27,715 nucleotides of DNA from Hypsibius dujardini (GCA_001579985.1 LRSR01000724.1:1-27715), one strand, 5' to 3'. Shown: positions 1 through 10,241, numbered from the stretch's first letter. Notes: generated by a model from the sequence alone, not told the origin. Numbers and translations are program-made.

Positions 1-453
1 CAGGAAGTACACAATACGGTAAACGAGAAGTTAAGAACACACGCGCGCACAAGGTCGGCTACCGGTTAATTTTTTCCGTCAACGTCAACATACGTTAAAA
101 CAATAACCGGAAGAGTACGGAGTTTACTGGAGCCTTCACCATTCTTTCACCATTCACATGATTCAAAATTCAGCATAGGTTTATTAAAATAATTGTAAAA
201 ATGCAAAATACGAGTACAAGATTGAAATCCATAATCAAAATTGCTCTCTCGTACTGCTACGCACTTGGGGCATGTAACATTGAAATACAGGGTACGTAAT
301 CCAAGATGCAGTTATGCACGTTAAATATCGAAGTATCTATATTGGGTAAAGCGTTTCTCTTTCCTCACTTCTTTTTAAATCAATAAACTCCGATGCAGCT
401 AATTTAAATAAAATATTTAAATAAATAATAATAGTTAATTTAAAAGACCGTAC
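1..453 (-). other. Intron of the amine oxidase gene, left edge
   Basis: This stretch lies downstream of the donor site that closes the amine oxidase first exon, so it should be intron. The part nearest the exon is AT-rich. I found no convincing further exon in it on either strand, so the next exon probably lies beyond the left edge. Confidence 0.5.
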
Positions 454-834
454 CTGTCCACGTATATCAGAAAAGTAGATATCATTCTGCGGCGGCAGGT
501 CCTGCAGGTAGCCTTTCCCCTCCAGCCACTTTGGCAGCTCCCCGAAGCTGTAGACGTACTGCGGTCCCACCTCCACCCATCCCTCGTACTCCGGGGCCAG
601 GCCCTCGGAGAGGTTGGAGCTCTGAATGCGTCCGCCGATCTGCTCCGCCGCTTCGAGGATCACCACGTCGAGGCCCTTTTCCAGCAGTTTCTGCGCCGCG
701 GAAATACCCGCCGCACCCGCACCCACAATCACCACCTTGACATGGCCGGGTTCGATGTCGACAGCTGCGACCAGCTGATGACCGATCACACAGGCAAGTA
801 GGGTAGCCACCGGAAGTGGCGTGAGGATCCTCAT
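454..834 (-). CDS. Flavin amine/polyamine oxidase, first coding exon (partial gene)
   Basis: This is the N-terminal 127 codons of an FAD-dependent amine oxidase, the family of polyamine and spermine oxidases that oxidise polyamines and release hydrogen peroxide. The start at 834 gives a hydrophobic leader (MRILTPLPVATLLACVIG...) that looks like a signal peptide, so the enzyme is probably secreted or vesicular. Residues about 33-70 hold the Rossmann dinucleotide fold (VVIVGAGAAG) and the downstream GGRI that contacts FAD. The exon ends in phase 0 at CAG|GTACGG on the minus strand (donor at 453-452). The remaining exons, including the substrate-binding and C-terminal FAD regions, lie outside the window. 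The family is clear from the FAD motif. Polyamine oxidase rather than another amine oxidase is inferred from overall resemblance. Confidence 0.8.
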
Positions 835-2595
835 GATGATGGTGTGGTAGGTGGAAGGGCCACAAGTGGTTGTTTACAAGCGGGGCTTATACTCAGCAAA
901 GTATTTATGTCGTGCACGGTCCGTGGAGATTGGATTGTGTGATGAGATGAATGAGAGAGCGCCCGACCGAGACCGGCGTGAGGGTTTTTGCCAACGAGGC
1001 GAAAAAATTGTGCGACGTGTACGCGCAGGAAAACCGGCTGGACATATACGTGGCGTTTATCACGTAGCCCAGCAAAGTACATGGTACCAGTATCATACTC
1101 ACACATGGTAAAAGATGGGTGGCAGATGCGATCAGAAGTTGTCGAACCGGTTTTTGGGAGTCGTTTTCTACATTGTTATTTTCAGACACATACGTTAGAA
1201 GTTAGGATGGAACGGTATAGGTAAAATCTGTCCGTCTACTCACAAATTCCAAACCACATCCGGCAACCCTGATTTGTTGTGGCGCACTACCCAGGCTGTT
1301 TAATAATATTCAATTATTCTCATGCATAATTCGGTAATTCACCATCCACCATCCACCATCCGTCCGTCTGCTCTTATTCGCCCCGTTCGCCGTCCGTCCG
1401 TCTGTCTGTTCGCCGTCCGTCCGTCCGTCTGTCTGTCCGCCGTCCGTCCGTTCGTCCGTCTGTCTGTCCGTCCGTCTAAGTTCGGTCTGTTTTGCTATTC
1501 GTTAAAATCCGTCCGTTCTCATACACTATATTGTACGACTTCGGGCTGATGTAGACGCCATTCCGTCCATCTGTTGTACTCGTACTTTAAGTTCCTCCGT
1601 TCATGTTTCAAGAATCTATCCGGCATTCCGTCCACTCTGTCCCTTCATTCGCCAAATGTTCTTCCGCTCAGCTACTGACCCTCTCTCGGTCTGCCATCCG
1701 TCCGACTGTCCCATTTCTATCCGTTCAACCTTTGTCCACCGGCCCGTCTAATATTTTTTCCGTCTTACTGTCCTTACACTGTCCGTCCGTCCGTCCGTCC
1801 GTCTGCCCACAGTCCGATTGTCCATCTATTGTCCCTCATTCCGTCAACTGCCCAATTGATCGTTCCATTTTTATCCCACAATCCACTGTGTCGCCTACAG
1901 TCTGTCCATCCATCAACTGCCTCTTCGTCCAGCCAGCCGTCTCATTTCTGTCCGTCCATCCCCTGCCCCTCCGTCCGTCGTTTGTTTATCTGCCCGTTTG
2001 AAATCTGGCCCTCGCGTCGTTATGTTGCGCGTCCGTCCGTCTGCTGTTCATCCCTCGGCTCGTTTTGTAGAAATCTATCTGCAACCTGTAATCCACCTGC
2101 TACTCGCCCGTTGGTCTAATGTCCGTCCGTCCGTTCGCGCTGTTCATCTGGCGATTCACTGTATAAAAATTCATTCGCAGCTAACAGATCCGTTTGCAGC
2201 CAAACCATACGTCCCGTGTTCGTTCCTCCACAGCTCGCCCGTCCGTCCCGTCCATCCTACCGTCAACTGTTCATTGTGCTTGATGTCTGTTCTATGTCTG
2301 TCTGTATGTTTGCTTGTTTGCCTTTCGTCGTCGCTGATCTAAAAAATATTTTCAAAAATGAAATTTGTACAAAGTTTCACCTTTGTCAAAACTTCTTCAG
2401 CCTTGACTTTTTCACGGCGGTGGCAGACTGGCAAGAACACACTCTGGAATCAGGAACAAAGGAACCAAGAAACAGAACAAACCGAACGGCTCTGCTGCGA
2501 TCGATTTTTATATCTTCCCAATCCCATTTCCCCATAAATAGGATTTGCCATCTGCATTTTCAGTTTATGTGACCCGATTTTCTTCCAGCTCCAAA
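835..2595. other. Divergent intergenic region between the amine oxidase and TMEM147
   Basis: The two genes are transcribed away from each other, so both promoters should lie here. I see no clear TATA box or conserved regulatory site. The middle part (about 1370-2310) is degenerate CCGT/CTGT repeat. The open frames across it are only translations of that repeat, rich in Pro, Ser, Val and Cys. Confidence 0.5.
1370..2310 (+). repeat. Decayed CCGT/CTGT tetranucleotide tract
   Basis: Runs of CCGTCCGTCTGTCTG and variants are densest at 1378-1480, with scattered CCGTCCGTCCGT blocks near 1780-1800 and 2120-2135. Between them the sequence looks like the same tetramer eroded by substitutions and indels. 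This suggests one very old, long microsatellite, about 0.9 kb, lying in the divergent promoter region. Confidence 0.75.
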
Positions 2596-4881
2596 ATGAC
2601 CTTCTACCATCTTGTTAACTGCGTTCTGTTATCAGTGCTTCCATATTTAGCTACCTACAAAATTTACAATTTGTAAGTGCTCGAGGCGAATGACTTGGAA
2701 CGCGACAGCAGATGGACCCGTTACGTTTCAGGGCTCGTACCCCGTAGGCGGTGTTTTTCCACAGGTCCCCGTCTTCTCCGGACGCGATCCTTCCCACATT
2801 CTCGCTCGGATTGTAATTTTTTATTGCTTTTGACAGAGCGGAATATCGAGCCTTTTGGAAATGTGCCTACGCGGCGTTAATATTTATGGCTGCGCAGCTG
2901 GGGAAGATGATCATTTTAGCGTCCTTCTTCCCGATGGTCGACTCACATTCCACCACCGCCCTCACTGCATCCAAAATAACCTATGTAAGTGTACGAGAGA
3001 AGTGTGGCTTTATCCATCTGCATGTGTCTGTAAAGGAGAATCACGGTTAGGTTGAAGATTATTTGGATTTTCGATTGAATTGATTTAGTGTAGAGTTCCG
3101 TTGATTGATTGATGAGTTTGTTGATTTTGATGTTTGTGCGAAATTCATGGCTTGATTGATTGATTGATTACCCCTTCTTCCCGATGGTCGACTCACATTC
3201 CACCACCGCCCTCACGGCATCCAAAATAACTTATGTAAGTGTACGAGAGAAGTGTGGCTTTATTCATCTGCATGTGTGTGTAAAGGAGGATCACGGTTAG
3301 GTTGAAGATTATTTGGATTTTCGAGTGAATTGATTTAGTGTAGAGTTTCGTCGATTGATTGATGAGTTTGTTGATTTTGATGTTTGTGCTAAATTCTTCG
3401 CTTGATTGATCTATTGGTTGAAAAGCCTTTACCGTTTTCCGTGTCTTGATTCCTTGTTTTCGGTTTGAATGAAGATAGTAGTGTCTTACACCGGGCGAGT
3501 CTAGCTTCAATCTCCCCTTTGTCTCTTATATGCAATTACGATCAACGCGTAAATATCATGGTTTTAAATTGCCTGCGTTTAAAATCATTTTATTTAACTA
3601 TGTCGATTAGTCTGTATTTTTTATCTTTTAATATGTACAGTAAGTATACAAATAATGTACAATTTATTTAAAGAACTCCCTATATAAGGATTTTTTGTCT
3701 AAATTTTTTCTTTTTAAATTTAATAAAAAAATGATGCAAATAAAGTTACAGTACGAATATTTTGGACTTAAATTAAATGCACAATTATTTATTGATTTAT
3801 TAATATTTTTATGAAAGATAAATTATTTTAGTTTAATTAAAAATCAGTACGCCGATTGTTTTTCAAATTAAATCAACAATCTCTTATGTATGCATGTAAT
3901 GTATTCACATTAAATACACGATAAACGAATGATGGTTTTCGAGTTGATTGATTGCCAAAGTGGTTGATTGATTGATGAGTTGTTGGTTGATTGCCAAAGT
4001 GTTTGATTGATTGATGAGTTGTTGATTGATTGCCAAAGTGGTTGATTGATTGATCAGTTGTTGATTGATTGCCGAAGTGGTTGATTGATTGATGAGTTGT
4101 TGGTTGATTGCCAAAGTGGTTGATTGATTGATCAGTTGTTGATTGATTGCCAAAGTGGTTGATTGATTGATGAGTTGTTGGTTGATTGCCAAAGTGGTTG
4201 ATTGATTGATCAGTTGTTGATTGATTGCCGAAGTGGTTGATTGATTGATGAGTTGTTGGTTGATTGCCAAAGTGGTTGATTGATTGATGAGTTGTTGGTT
4301 GATTGCCAACGTGTTTGATTGATTGATGAGTTGTTGGTTGAATGTGAACATTGGGCTGGTCAGTAGTTATTACTTATCTTTTTGCTCTCTCTCTCTCTCT
4401 TTAGGATATCTTGCGACACTCAGTCGACCTAGTAGACCTGTTTGCCTTAAATCACGTTGTCAACAAGCTCTCCCTGAAAGGTGATCTCAAGTTCGTGGCT
4501 AGTGGATTGGGATGGGCGTTCGCGGAACTACTGGCCTTCCGTGTCATGCCGTTCTGGCTGGAGGCTCGCGGATCCGAGTTCAGCTGGGTCCATCTCATCA
4601 GTGCCATGGAAGCCAACATCAACTTGGTACGAACTCAGTCTCGGCAGTGGACGCAAAGGAGTCTGGACATCGTTACACTTTTCACATCGAGTATGGTTGC
4701 TTTCTTATTTCAGGTATACTGCATTTCTGTGGCTGCGCTGCTCTGGACGCTCTCACGGAACGACTTCAATAAGGCTCTACAACCGGCCGTTTTGGGACTT
4801 CTTGTTCTCAGCACCTATCGGCCAATTGTTTTGGAGTAAGTTTTCTCTCCGATGTGGTCTCCTCATTATTGCCTGTTTATT

Positions 4882-4913
<32 letters not shown>

Positions 4914-4938
4914 ATGGGTCTGAATGTATGTGTGCTCA

Positions 4939-4996
<58 letters not shown>

Positions 4997-5571
4997 ATGA
5001 TTACGCATGTCTGCGTACTTGCCTGCCTGTCAGTTTGTCTGCCTGTCTGTCTGCCTGTGGGGTCTTTCTCTCTCTCTTGTCTTGTCTGTTTGTATATCTT
5101 ATCTGTCTGTTTTTGTTCTGCCTAATATATTTGTCCGTGTACTAGTATCTGTTTGGGTGTTTGTTGTTTGCTGGGACCCTCTTTTTCTTGACTGTCTGAT
5201 CTGTCTGTTTCCCCTTGCCTCTTTGCATGCCTACCTCGACGTATCTATATCTGCCCGTTATCTGATGTGTCATTCCGACGTTTGCCTCTACTGGCCCGCT
5301 CCCTCTCAGTCTCAACCTTTTTGCCTTCATGTCTCCCACTTGATCTGCGTTTGTGTCTTTATGGAAGCTTGTCCAAATATTGTCGTTCGGCATCATCATC
5401 CAGTCTCAATTTCCCCTTATCGATTGCAGAATCCTGATGCATGTGTTCCACCTGGGCGACTGGTTCGCGCTGGCCTTCAAAGCTGGCTACAGCGTCTTTC
5501 TCGGGGGAGTCGCGTTGGGCTTGTGCACCGCCCTCACCGGGGAGGTCTCCACCAACGGAAAGGTCCATTAA
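2596..5571 (+). CDS. TMEM147: TMEM147, ER multipass translocon (BOS complex) membrane protein
   Basis: TMEM147 is a small multi-pass ER membrane protein that works with Nicalin and NOMO at the translocon that inserts multi-pass proteins. Exons that keep phase: 2596-2672, 2837-2984, 4405-4626, 4714-4835, 5430-5571, together 711 nt and 236 aa, close to the vertebrate length of about 224. The protein starts MTFYHLVNCVLLSVLPYLATY, the typical TMEM147 N-terminus. Further on it contains FWKCAYAALIFMAAQLGKM, LGWAFAELLAFRVMPFWLEARG and YCISVAALLWTLSRNDF, each matching a conserved block of the family. All introns are GT-AG. Intron 3 (4627-4713) is 87 nt, a multiple of three and free of stops, but the family alignment is continuous only when it is removed. 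Intron 2 carries a copy of the exon 2 end and a minisatellite; intron 4 is mostly CTGT repeat. The stop is TAA. I saw no canonical AATAAA just downstream. Confidence 0.93.
2923..3420 (+). repeat. 250-bp tandem direct duplication spanning the exon 2 end and donor of TMEM147
   Basis: The unit 2923-3172 is repeated at 3173-3420 with a constant offset of 250 bases and no indels. By eye there are about 11 differences in about 240 aligned bases. The copied part includes the last 62 nt of TMEM147 exon 2 and its GTAAGT donor, plus the start of intron 2. The second copy lies within the intron and has no obvious acceptor in front of it. Both exonic differences are synonymous (ACT/ACG and ACC/ACT, Thr). 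Confidence 0.9.
3943..4345 (+). repeat. 39-bp minisatellite in TMEM147 intron 2
   Basis: Ten copies of a 39-base unit built from TTGATTGCCAAAGTGG and TTGATTGATTGATGAGTTGTTGG. The anchor GCCAAAG (or GCCGAAG, GCCAACG) starts at 3954 and recurs at 39-base steps to 4305. Two unit types alternate (GATGAG...TTGGTTG and GATCAG...TTGATTG) from about 4032 to 4266, giving a 78-base higher-order period. Because 39 is a multiple of three, the minus strand stays open (INQQLINQSTTLA repeated). I regard this as a by-product, not a gene. Confidence 0.92.
4867..5140 (+). repeat. CTGT microsatellite in TMEM147 intron 4
   Basis: Long CTGTCTGTCTGT runs (purest at 4941-4996) fade into degenerate CTGT-like sequence on both sides. 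They occupy most of the intron between exons 4 and 5. Cys/Leu/Ser/Val-rich open frames here are translations of the repeat. Confidence 0.9.
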
Positions 5572-6262
5572 TTCCCTCCCCCCATTCACGTTCTACAAGC
5601 TCCTTTTCAAGGAAGTCCTTCAGGCCGAACTTATTTCGACCACTTTTGCTTGGTGGACGCGTTTGTCTTTTATTGTTATTAATCATTGACCCATAACCCG
5701 TTGTTTTGCTTTGTGATGGTAGCTCCTTGTGTCTGCTTTGCAATGGTGTGCCGTTTTATATCGTACCCCACCACCAAAAGATTGGAAGCACGTTTTTTTT
5801 TACACCCTCTGATCCAAAATTTGATTTCCTCTCGATTGGCATGAGCAGAAAAATGTGTGCTTTTTTTACATCAGAAGGCGGAGCTGGCGACCTTCTCATG
5901 GAACGAGAGTCTTGCAGGTTGGATTTCAAAATGTCATTTGCCCGTGTACCTTATCGGTCGACACTCGACACAACAAACTCCGCGCCGAAAAAGTCCACGA
6001 CCCTTCTTGTGGTTGTAGCAATTAATAACTCAGCACGATGAGTGACTCGATTTTACAACGCCGCATGATGAAGAGACACGTGAATATAGGACTTTATCTT
6101 TTATTTTGGCCTATCTCAACTTGTTTCGGTTCGAAATCGAGACGTACAAGCCAGCTGGTGTGTGGTTTTCAATTGCTTGTGTGAGAGTATGCTTCGTTGA
6201 ACAATAATGTCCAGTACAGTCTGCTGCGTTTAGTCTTTTTTGAACAAATTCGGACAGCTGAA
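5572..6262 (+). other. TMEM147 3' flank and upstream region of the next gene
   Basis: I see no gene. An open frame at 5706-6041 has no recognisable domain and is probably chance. The region should contain the TMEM147 3' UTR and the promoter of the gene starting at 6263. I found neither a canonical AATAAA nor a TATA box. Confidence 0.4.
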
Positions 6263-7175
6263 ATGGAAGAGCTGACAAGTACTGCCACTACTTCATCTGA
6301 AGACACGTTTCTGAGTTTAGCTAAACACTTCGTGGAGATATTTAATGTCGTCCAATTTCTTCGCAGCTGGATGCCCCTGTCACATACTAAAAATGCTGCT
6401 AGTAAAGGTAAGACAACACCGCTTTATTATTTCACGAAATGGGAATTTCTTGCAAAAGTTGAGAATAGCTTAGTTTAGTTGGATTTTAGTTCAATTACAA
6501 AGTATTAATTTATTAATTTCTGAAATTTTTTTAGTATATTAAAGTAATTAGATACTATACATTTTAACGGGAAAATTAATTCTATTTTTTATTTAATAGT
6601 TGATGGTAATTTTAGCTCCGTGTAGTTTAATGTTTTAATGTTTTTTAATTTCCAAAAAATTGCATTGAAGTAATTAATAAGTTAGTGAATATCAATTTGA
6701 TTGGGCAAAGTAATTCTGTTTATTGTTTTAATTTTTGCGGAATTAAAAAAAGCTGTACAGACATAAATAGCGTTAATAATGGTCTGTGACATACCAATAA
6801 TAAAAACAATCTTACATTTTTCTTCCAGCAGCACAAGAATTAACCAAACGGAACCTTCTCTCCGTGAGTCTGTTTGGCGGATTCGGCCTGACTGTGTACA
6901 GAACAGTTGACACACCCCCTTACCCAGTGCGCAATAGTGGAGTATCAATAAGCAGAGACGACGGAGAATTAACACGCCTTAAGGACGACCTAAGACAACT
7001 GCGTGAGGATTTTAACCGGTTCAAAAGTGACCACGAAATCTGTCGGAAAACGCAGGATGACTTCTCGGGGCTTCTCTCCACAGCCTTGGTAGCTGATGAC
7101 GCAGCTGCTGCCGGACGCAGCGGCAAGCTCATGCAGGAGGTCATGCGAAATGGGATGGCAATGTGGCGGTGGTGA
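6263..7175 (+). CDS. Unrecognised two-exon protein, 163 aa
   Basis: Two exons join in phase: 6263-6407 (48 codons plus one base, donor AAAG|GTAAGA) and 6829-7175 (acceptor TTCTTCCAG|CAG, stop TGA), giving 163 aa. I do not recognise the family. The N-terminal part is acidic and Ser/Thr-rich, then a short amphipathic stretch. Exon 2 opens with a basic segment and a short hydrophobic strip (LLSVSLFGGFGLTVY). A charged heptad-like region follows (LTRLKDDLRQLREDFNRF) that could form a coiled coil, and then an Ala-rich patch. The hydrophobic strip plus coiled coil would suit a small membrane-anchored or adaptor protein, but that is only inference. The acceptor is CAGCAG, so a one-residue alternative is possible. 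An AATAAA follows at 7349. The strong splice signals, phase match and poly(A) signal are the case for a real gene. Confidence 0.55.
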
Positions 7176-8051
7176 AACAGGCGCGATACATTTCAACGCG
7201 ATTTTCATTAGATTGATATGATGTAAATGAGTTGATTCCGATGTTTGTCTCCATTTTACAGTGCAGGTGTAGTGTATGGAAAAAAGGTTCCGGTTTGCGC
7301 AAGCGGTGTGTGGGAGCATGCATGTACTCGTACTGAGGAGGCTGTTGCAATAAAGGCGTTATTTTTTTGTCATTAGTGTTACCAATCATTGCGTTTCATA
7401 TAACCTTCAGATCAGAAAATAATACTTGCACGATCATGATTGTATTTTGAATATCGCCCTAGTTTATCAGGGTCGATCGAATCTTAGATCTGACAACATG
7501 TGACGCGAGTGACTATGAACTAAAGAATACTGCAGGAAAGTCCCAGAAACTACACGTAAATAGATTGGCAACTCCATCAATGGGATTTCAGGTTGTGACA
7601 GTACGGTGTACTTCAGAGTTCACCCATCTTTTCTATCGGGCTCCCATTGGACCCATTTTTCCCATCTCCCGATAATGGGAATGAATTTATCGGGATGGAA
7701 ATGGAATGGGAATGGATGAGGATTTTTGAAAATGGGTGGAAGTTGTGATTTACGGTTTTTTGGTCGAAAAAGAGAGGATTGAGGAAATCAATCAATGATC
7801 ATCATGAAGAAAGAACACCGTCTCAAATTGCAATAGCGACCACGTGTCGCACCGTGTGAGAAAGTACAAGCTCATTCACATGTGAGGTTGGGAAGAATAA
7901 ATGCGGCCAAATTTATTAGTGCGGCGCAAACTTGGGCCGCTGTGTTCGGCACATTTCAATGCACAAAACATATTGTGTAAATCCGTCCAGCAAGGGTTTT
8001 GGTCACGGGTGCAACTTTTTCGAGTTTTTGATTTTGTAATCCGTCGGCAAA
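7176..8051. other. Intergenic region with a GGAAT/CCCAT-rich fold-back patch
   Basis: No gene is seen. At about 7620-7742 the sequence is dense in CCCAT, GGAAT and ATGGGA words. Its ends are roughly inverted (CACCCATCTTTTC at the left, GAAAATGGGTG at the right), with internal pairs such as CTCCCGATAA and TTATCGGGAT. It could be a small fold-back element or MITE remnant; I could not establish a target duplication. Confidence 0.35.
7349..7354 (+). terminator. Candidate poly(A) signal AATAAA
   Basis: AATAAA lies 174 bases after the stop codon of the 6263-7175 gene on the same strand, with a T-rich stretch shortly after it (TTATTTTTTTGTC). It is the expected position for the end of that transcript. 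Confidence 0.45.
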
Positions 8052-8749
8052 ATGTGTACTCAGAGTGTCCAGATAGTCCTTGATAGCGATGAAGAATCTA
8101 CCACCAGCAGCTCCGCTCAGCAGAAAAATGCGCCGAAAGCGTTTTTCGAAGAATCCCTCTTTTACAAGGATCGAACGAGCCTGAAGTGTGTCAAGGCTGA
8201 GCGCGCCGGGACGACATATACAGTGACCTGTGTCATCTGCGGCCAATCGAGTTCCCAGTTTGACTCGTATGCCAATTTCAAATCGCATTTCGAAAAAAAA
8301 TACAAAAAGGTACTGTAAAGGCTAACGCAAACAGGTTTCCGCTACATTTCTGTTTAGTGTATAAAAAGCAGTAGTTTATTGTTATATTGCAACAACTCGT
8401 CTACTTGCTTGCTATGATTTTTTTGCTTGCACGCATGAGCCTGACCAGTTGCTTGATTGATGAATTATTTCTTAATCTCTAGATCAGCCGAGCTCCTGAT
8501 TGATTCATTGATTGGTACCGAAGTATGAGCACCTTTTTCTCTCTGTCCTCGGCTTAGCGTAAACTCGTAAAAATGCATTTTGACTTTGATTTTGTTGTTT
8601 TTTGCCAGGAATTTTTGCAGTTTACAGCAGAGAAGCTGACCTCCCAACGAATCACAGGAGTAGTTTTCACTGATTTCAGAGCTGTTCGACTGTTTGCCCG
8701 TGAATATGAAGCGGCATCAGCAACAACCCTGTATGTGATTATTGCGTGA
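8052..8749 (+). CDS. BED-type zinc-finger-like small protein, probably transposon-derived
   Basis: Two exons are proposed: 8052-8309 (donor AAG|GTACTG) and 8609-8749 (acceptor TTTTGCCAG, stop TGA), 132 aa. Residues about 55-80 read CVICGQSSSQ...NFKSHFEKKYKK, the layout of a BED finger (C-x2-C, then N-x-K-x-H) found at the N-terminus of hAT-type transposases. The last zinc ligand expected in that pattern is Tyr rather than His, so the finger may be defective. The N-terminal 35 residues are acidic and Ser-rich. A good donor (GTATGT at 8731) lies inside the second exon, so the real gene may continue differently. A broken hAT transposase fragment lies 430 bp away on the other strand. This may be a domesticated or dying transposase gene; confidence is modest because the join is short. 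Confidence 0.4.
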
Positions 8750-9179
8750 CCTTCGTCATTACATTATTCATCTTATTATTTTGAGAGGTAGCCACAGAAG
8801 AACCGTGTTCGTGTTAGGATCTTGATTATTGTGTACCGGAAAGCCAACCCCGTGTTGCCCAGTGTATTCGTAGTGCATTGGAATAGATTTGTGTGAATTC
8901 GTTTCCACCCCGCGACCTTCATTCCCGAGCGTGTGTTTTGTTCAACCGGTTCGACAGATCGGTATGATCATTACGTTCTGTTCCTGTGATAGATAGATCA
9001 CTGCGCAGTTCCCTCCTGTCACCAAGTCTAGAATTTCAGGACAATTGCCCTCCATCTGCATTTCTGGCATCGGTACCAGTACCTGGGCAGCATCCCTCCA
9101 CAAAACCTTTCATCACAATTCTATAGAGGCTTCCTCCTATTTGTTACTGAATGCGGTCATCTATCGTTACAAACGGCTT

Positions 9180-9297
9180 ACCGTACTGAAATAATCTCGA
9201 TTCACCGTCTGGAGATTGTTGCAATAGTCAGACCGTCTGCCATACGACGCGGCATGGTGACTTTGATGCCGAGCTCTTCTGCTATGCTGCTGATCTG
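9180..9297 (-). pseudogene. hAT-superfamily (ZMYM1/DUF4371-like) transposase fragment
   Basis: On the minus strand an acceptor-like TTTTGACGCAG is followed by a frame reading AEELGIKVTMPR. A shift of frame then gives GRRSDYCNN and RDYFSTV. The order (E-x-LG-I-x(4)-PR, then GRx-x(3), then YF) is the signature around the insertion-domain end of hAT/ZMYM1-type transposases. The coding frame breaks at about 9250, and stop codons follow. Only about 40 residues are visible, so this is a decayed remnant and the family call rests on a short pattern. Confidence 0.4.
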
Positions 9298-10241
9298 CGT
9301 CAAAATTTGAAAAAAATCAATATTAACTATAATTTAACATATTGGAGGAATTACATGTCACTCATAATTGAACTTCTAAAACGAGAAGTACGCCATTATA
9401 CGAAGGTCCAGAAAAAAAAGTCACATTGTCAAAATCAACTTTAATATTATAGTTCAATATGTTTGAATCAATCAGTGCCAATCAATAAAGAATTTCAAGT
9501 TCCAAAAGGATGCCATTATATAAAGGTACTATCTGGAGATATGAGAAAAAATTTCAGTGATGAGATGAAATACAATTATGGTTCCGAAATAGCTCAAAAG
9601 GTATGGCCAACGATAAAAGGGTACCGAAACTGGGAAACATCAGTATTCCTTAAAAAAACCTGGCTGTAGGAAAACTCTATCGTCACACATCCATTGAATT
9701 CAATTGTCTAAATCGAACCAGGGATTTTTTACGGAGGCGTTCAATATCAAATTAATAAGAACTACACTAGCAGTGGTTTTAAATGTTACTAGTATCATCT
9801 ATAGTGCTTGAAAAAGCTAATTGGAATGAGTTTCCGCAGCCTCTTACAACTACGCCAGCTGCGTTACAGAGATAAATGAGAATCATGTTACCAGCTTCAC
9901 AAAATGAAGAACATGAGGCGCTACCTGCCGTGCCATACATCCAAAATCTGCAGATGGGGATGCTTACTTATTGATTTGGTGTTTCGGAAAAGGTATATTC
10001 TATCTGAAATGATCAAGCGCCAACCTTCGTTTCTCTTTTCGAATCAATCGGGTGGAGGTGAGTCTACAGCACCACTTTTTGCGGCAGATTAACACAGTAG
10101 TTGCAGTTTGAAACATCGCTGTTTTAGTTAGCGTTTTAACTCATGACTTTATTATTGGGACCATCCTTGCGTAGATTTTAACCAATCTTACGAGTACATT
10201 TCGTCCAAAGACCAAAGAACGATCTGCTCAAGTCAGCCAAC
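9298..10241. other. Intergenic DNA left of the gypsy element
   Basis: There is no gene I can support. An open frame at 9463-9669 (68 codons, Lys-rich, no recognised domain) is weakly similar at the DNA level to the stretch at about 9320-9412; both end in a CGCCATTATA-like or TGCCATTATA block followed by AAGGT. They may be two diverged copies of one unknown repeat. A further open frame at 9904-10092 has no features. The retroelement inserted after CAAC at 10238-10241. Confidence 0.4.
10238..10241. repeat. Target-site duplication CAAC (left copy)
   Basis: CAAC directly precedes the left LTR and recurs directly after the right LTR at 18326-18329. Extending by one base on either side breaks the match, so the duplication is 4 bp, as in errantivirus-type gypsy elements, rather than 5 bp. 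Confidence 0.8.

Noticed and set aside
835-1320. Small open frames upstream of the amine oxidase
   Set aside because: Overlapping short frames on both strands with no domain and no splice support; probably promoter and 5' UTR.
3943-4345. Possible CRISPR-like array
   Set aside because: There are no unique spacers: the units are contiguous 39-bp minisatellite copies in a eukaryotic intron.
3905-4351. 148-codon antisense frame rich in Ile, Asn, Gln and Ser
   Set aside because: It is a translation of the 39-bp minisatellite, kept open only because the unit is a multiple of three; it sits in a TMEM147 intron and has no splice or start context.
4481-5696. Cys/Leu/Ser/Val-rich frames
   Set aside because: They translate the CTGT microsatellite in intron 4 and shadow TMEM147 exons in wrong frames.
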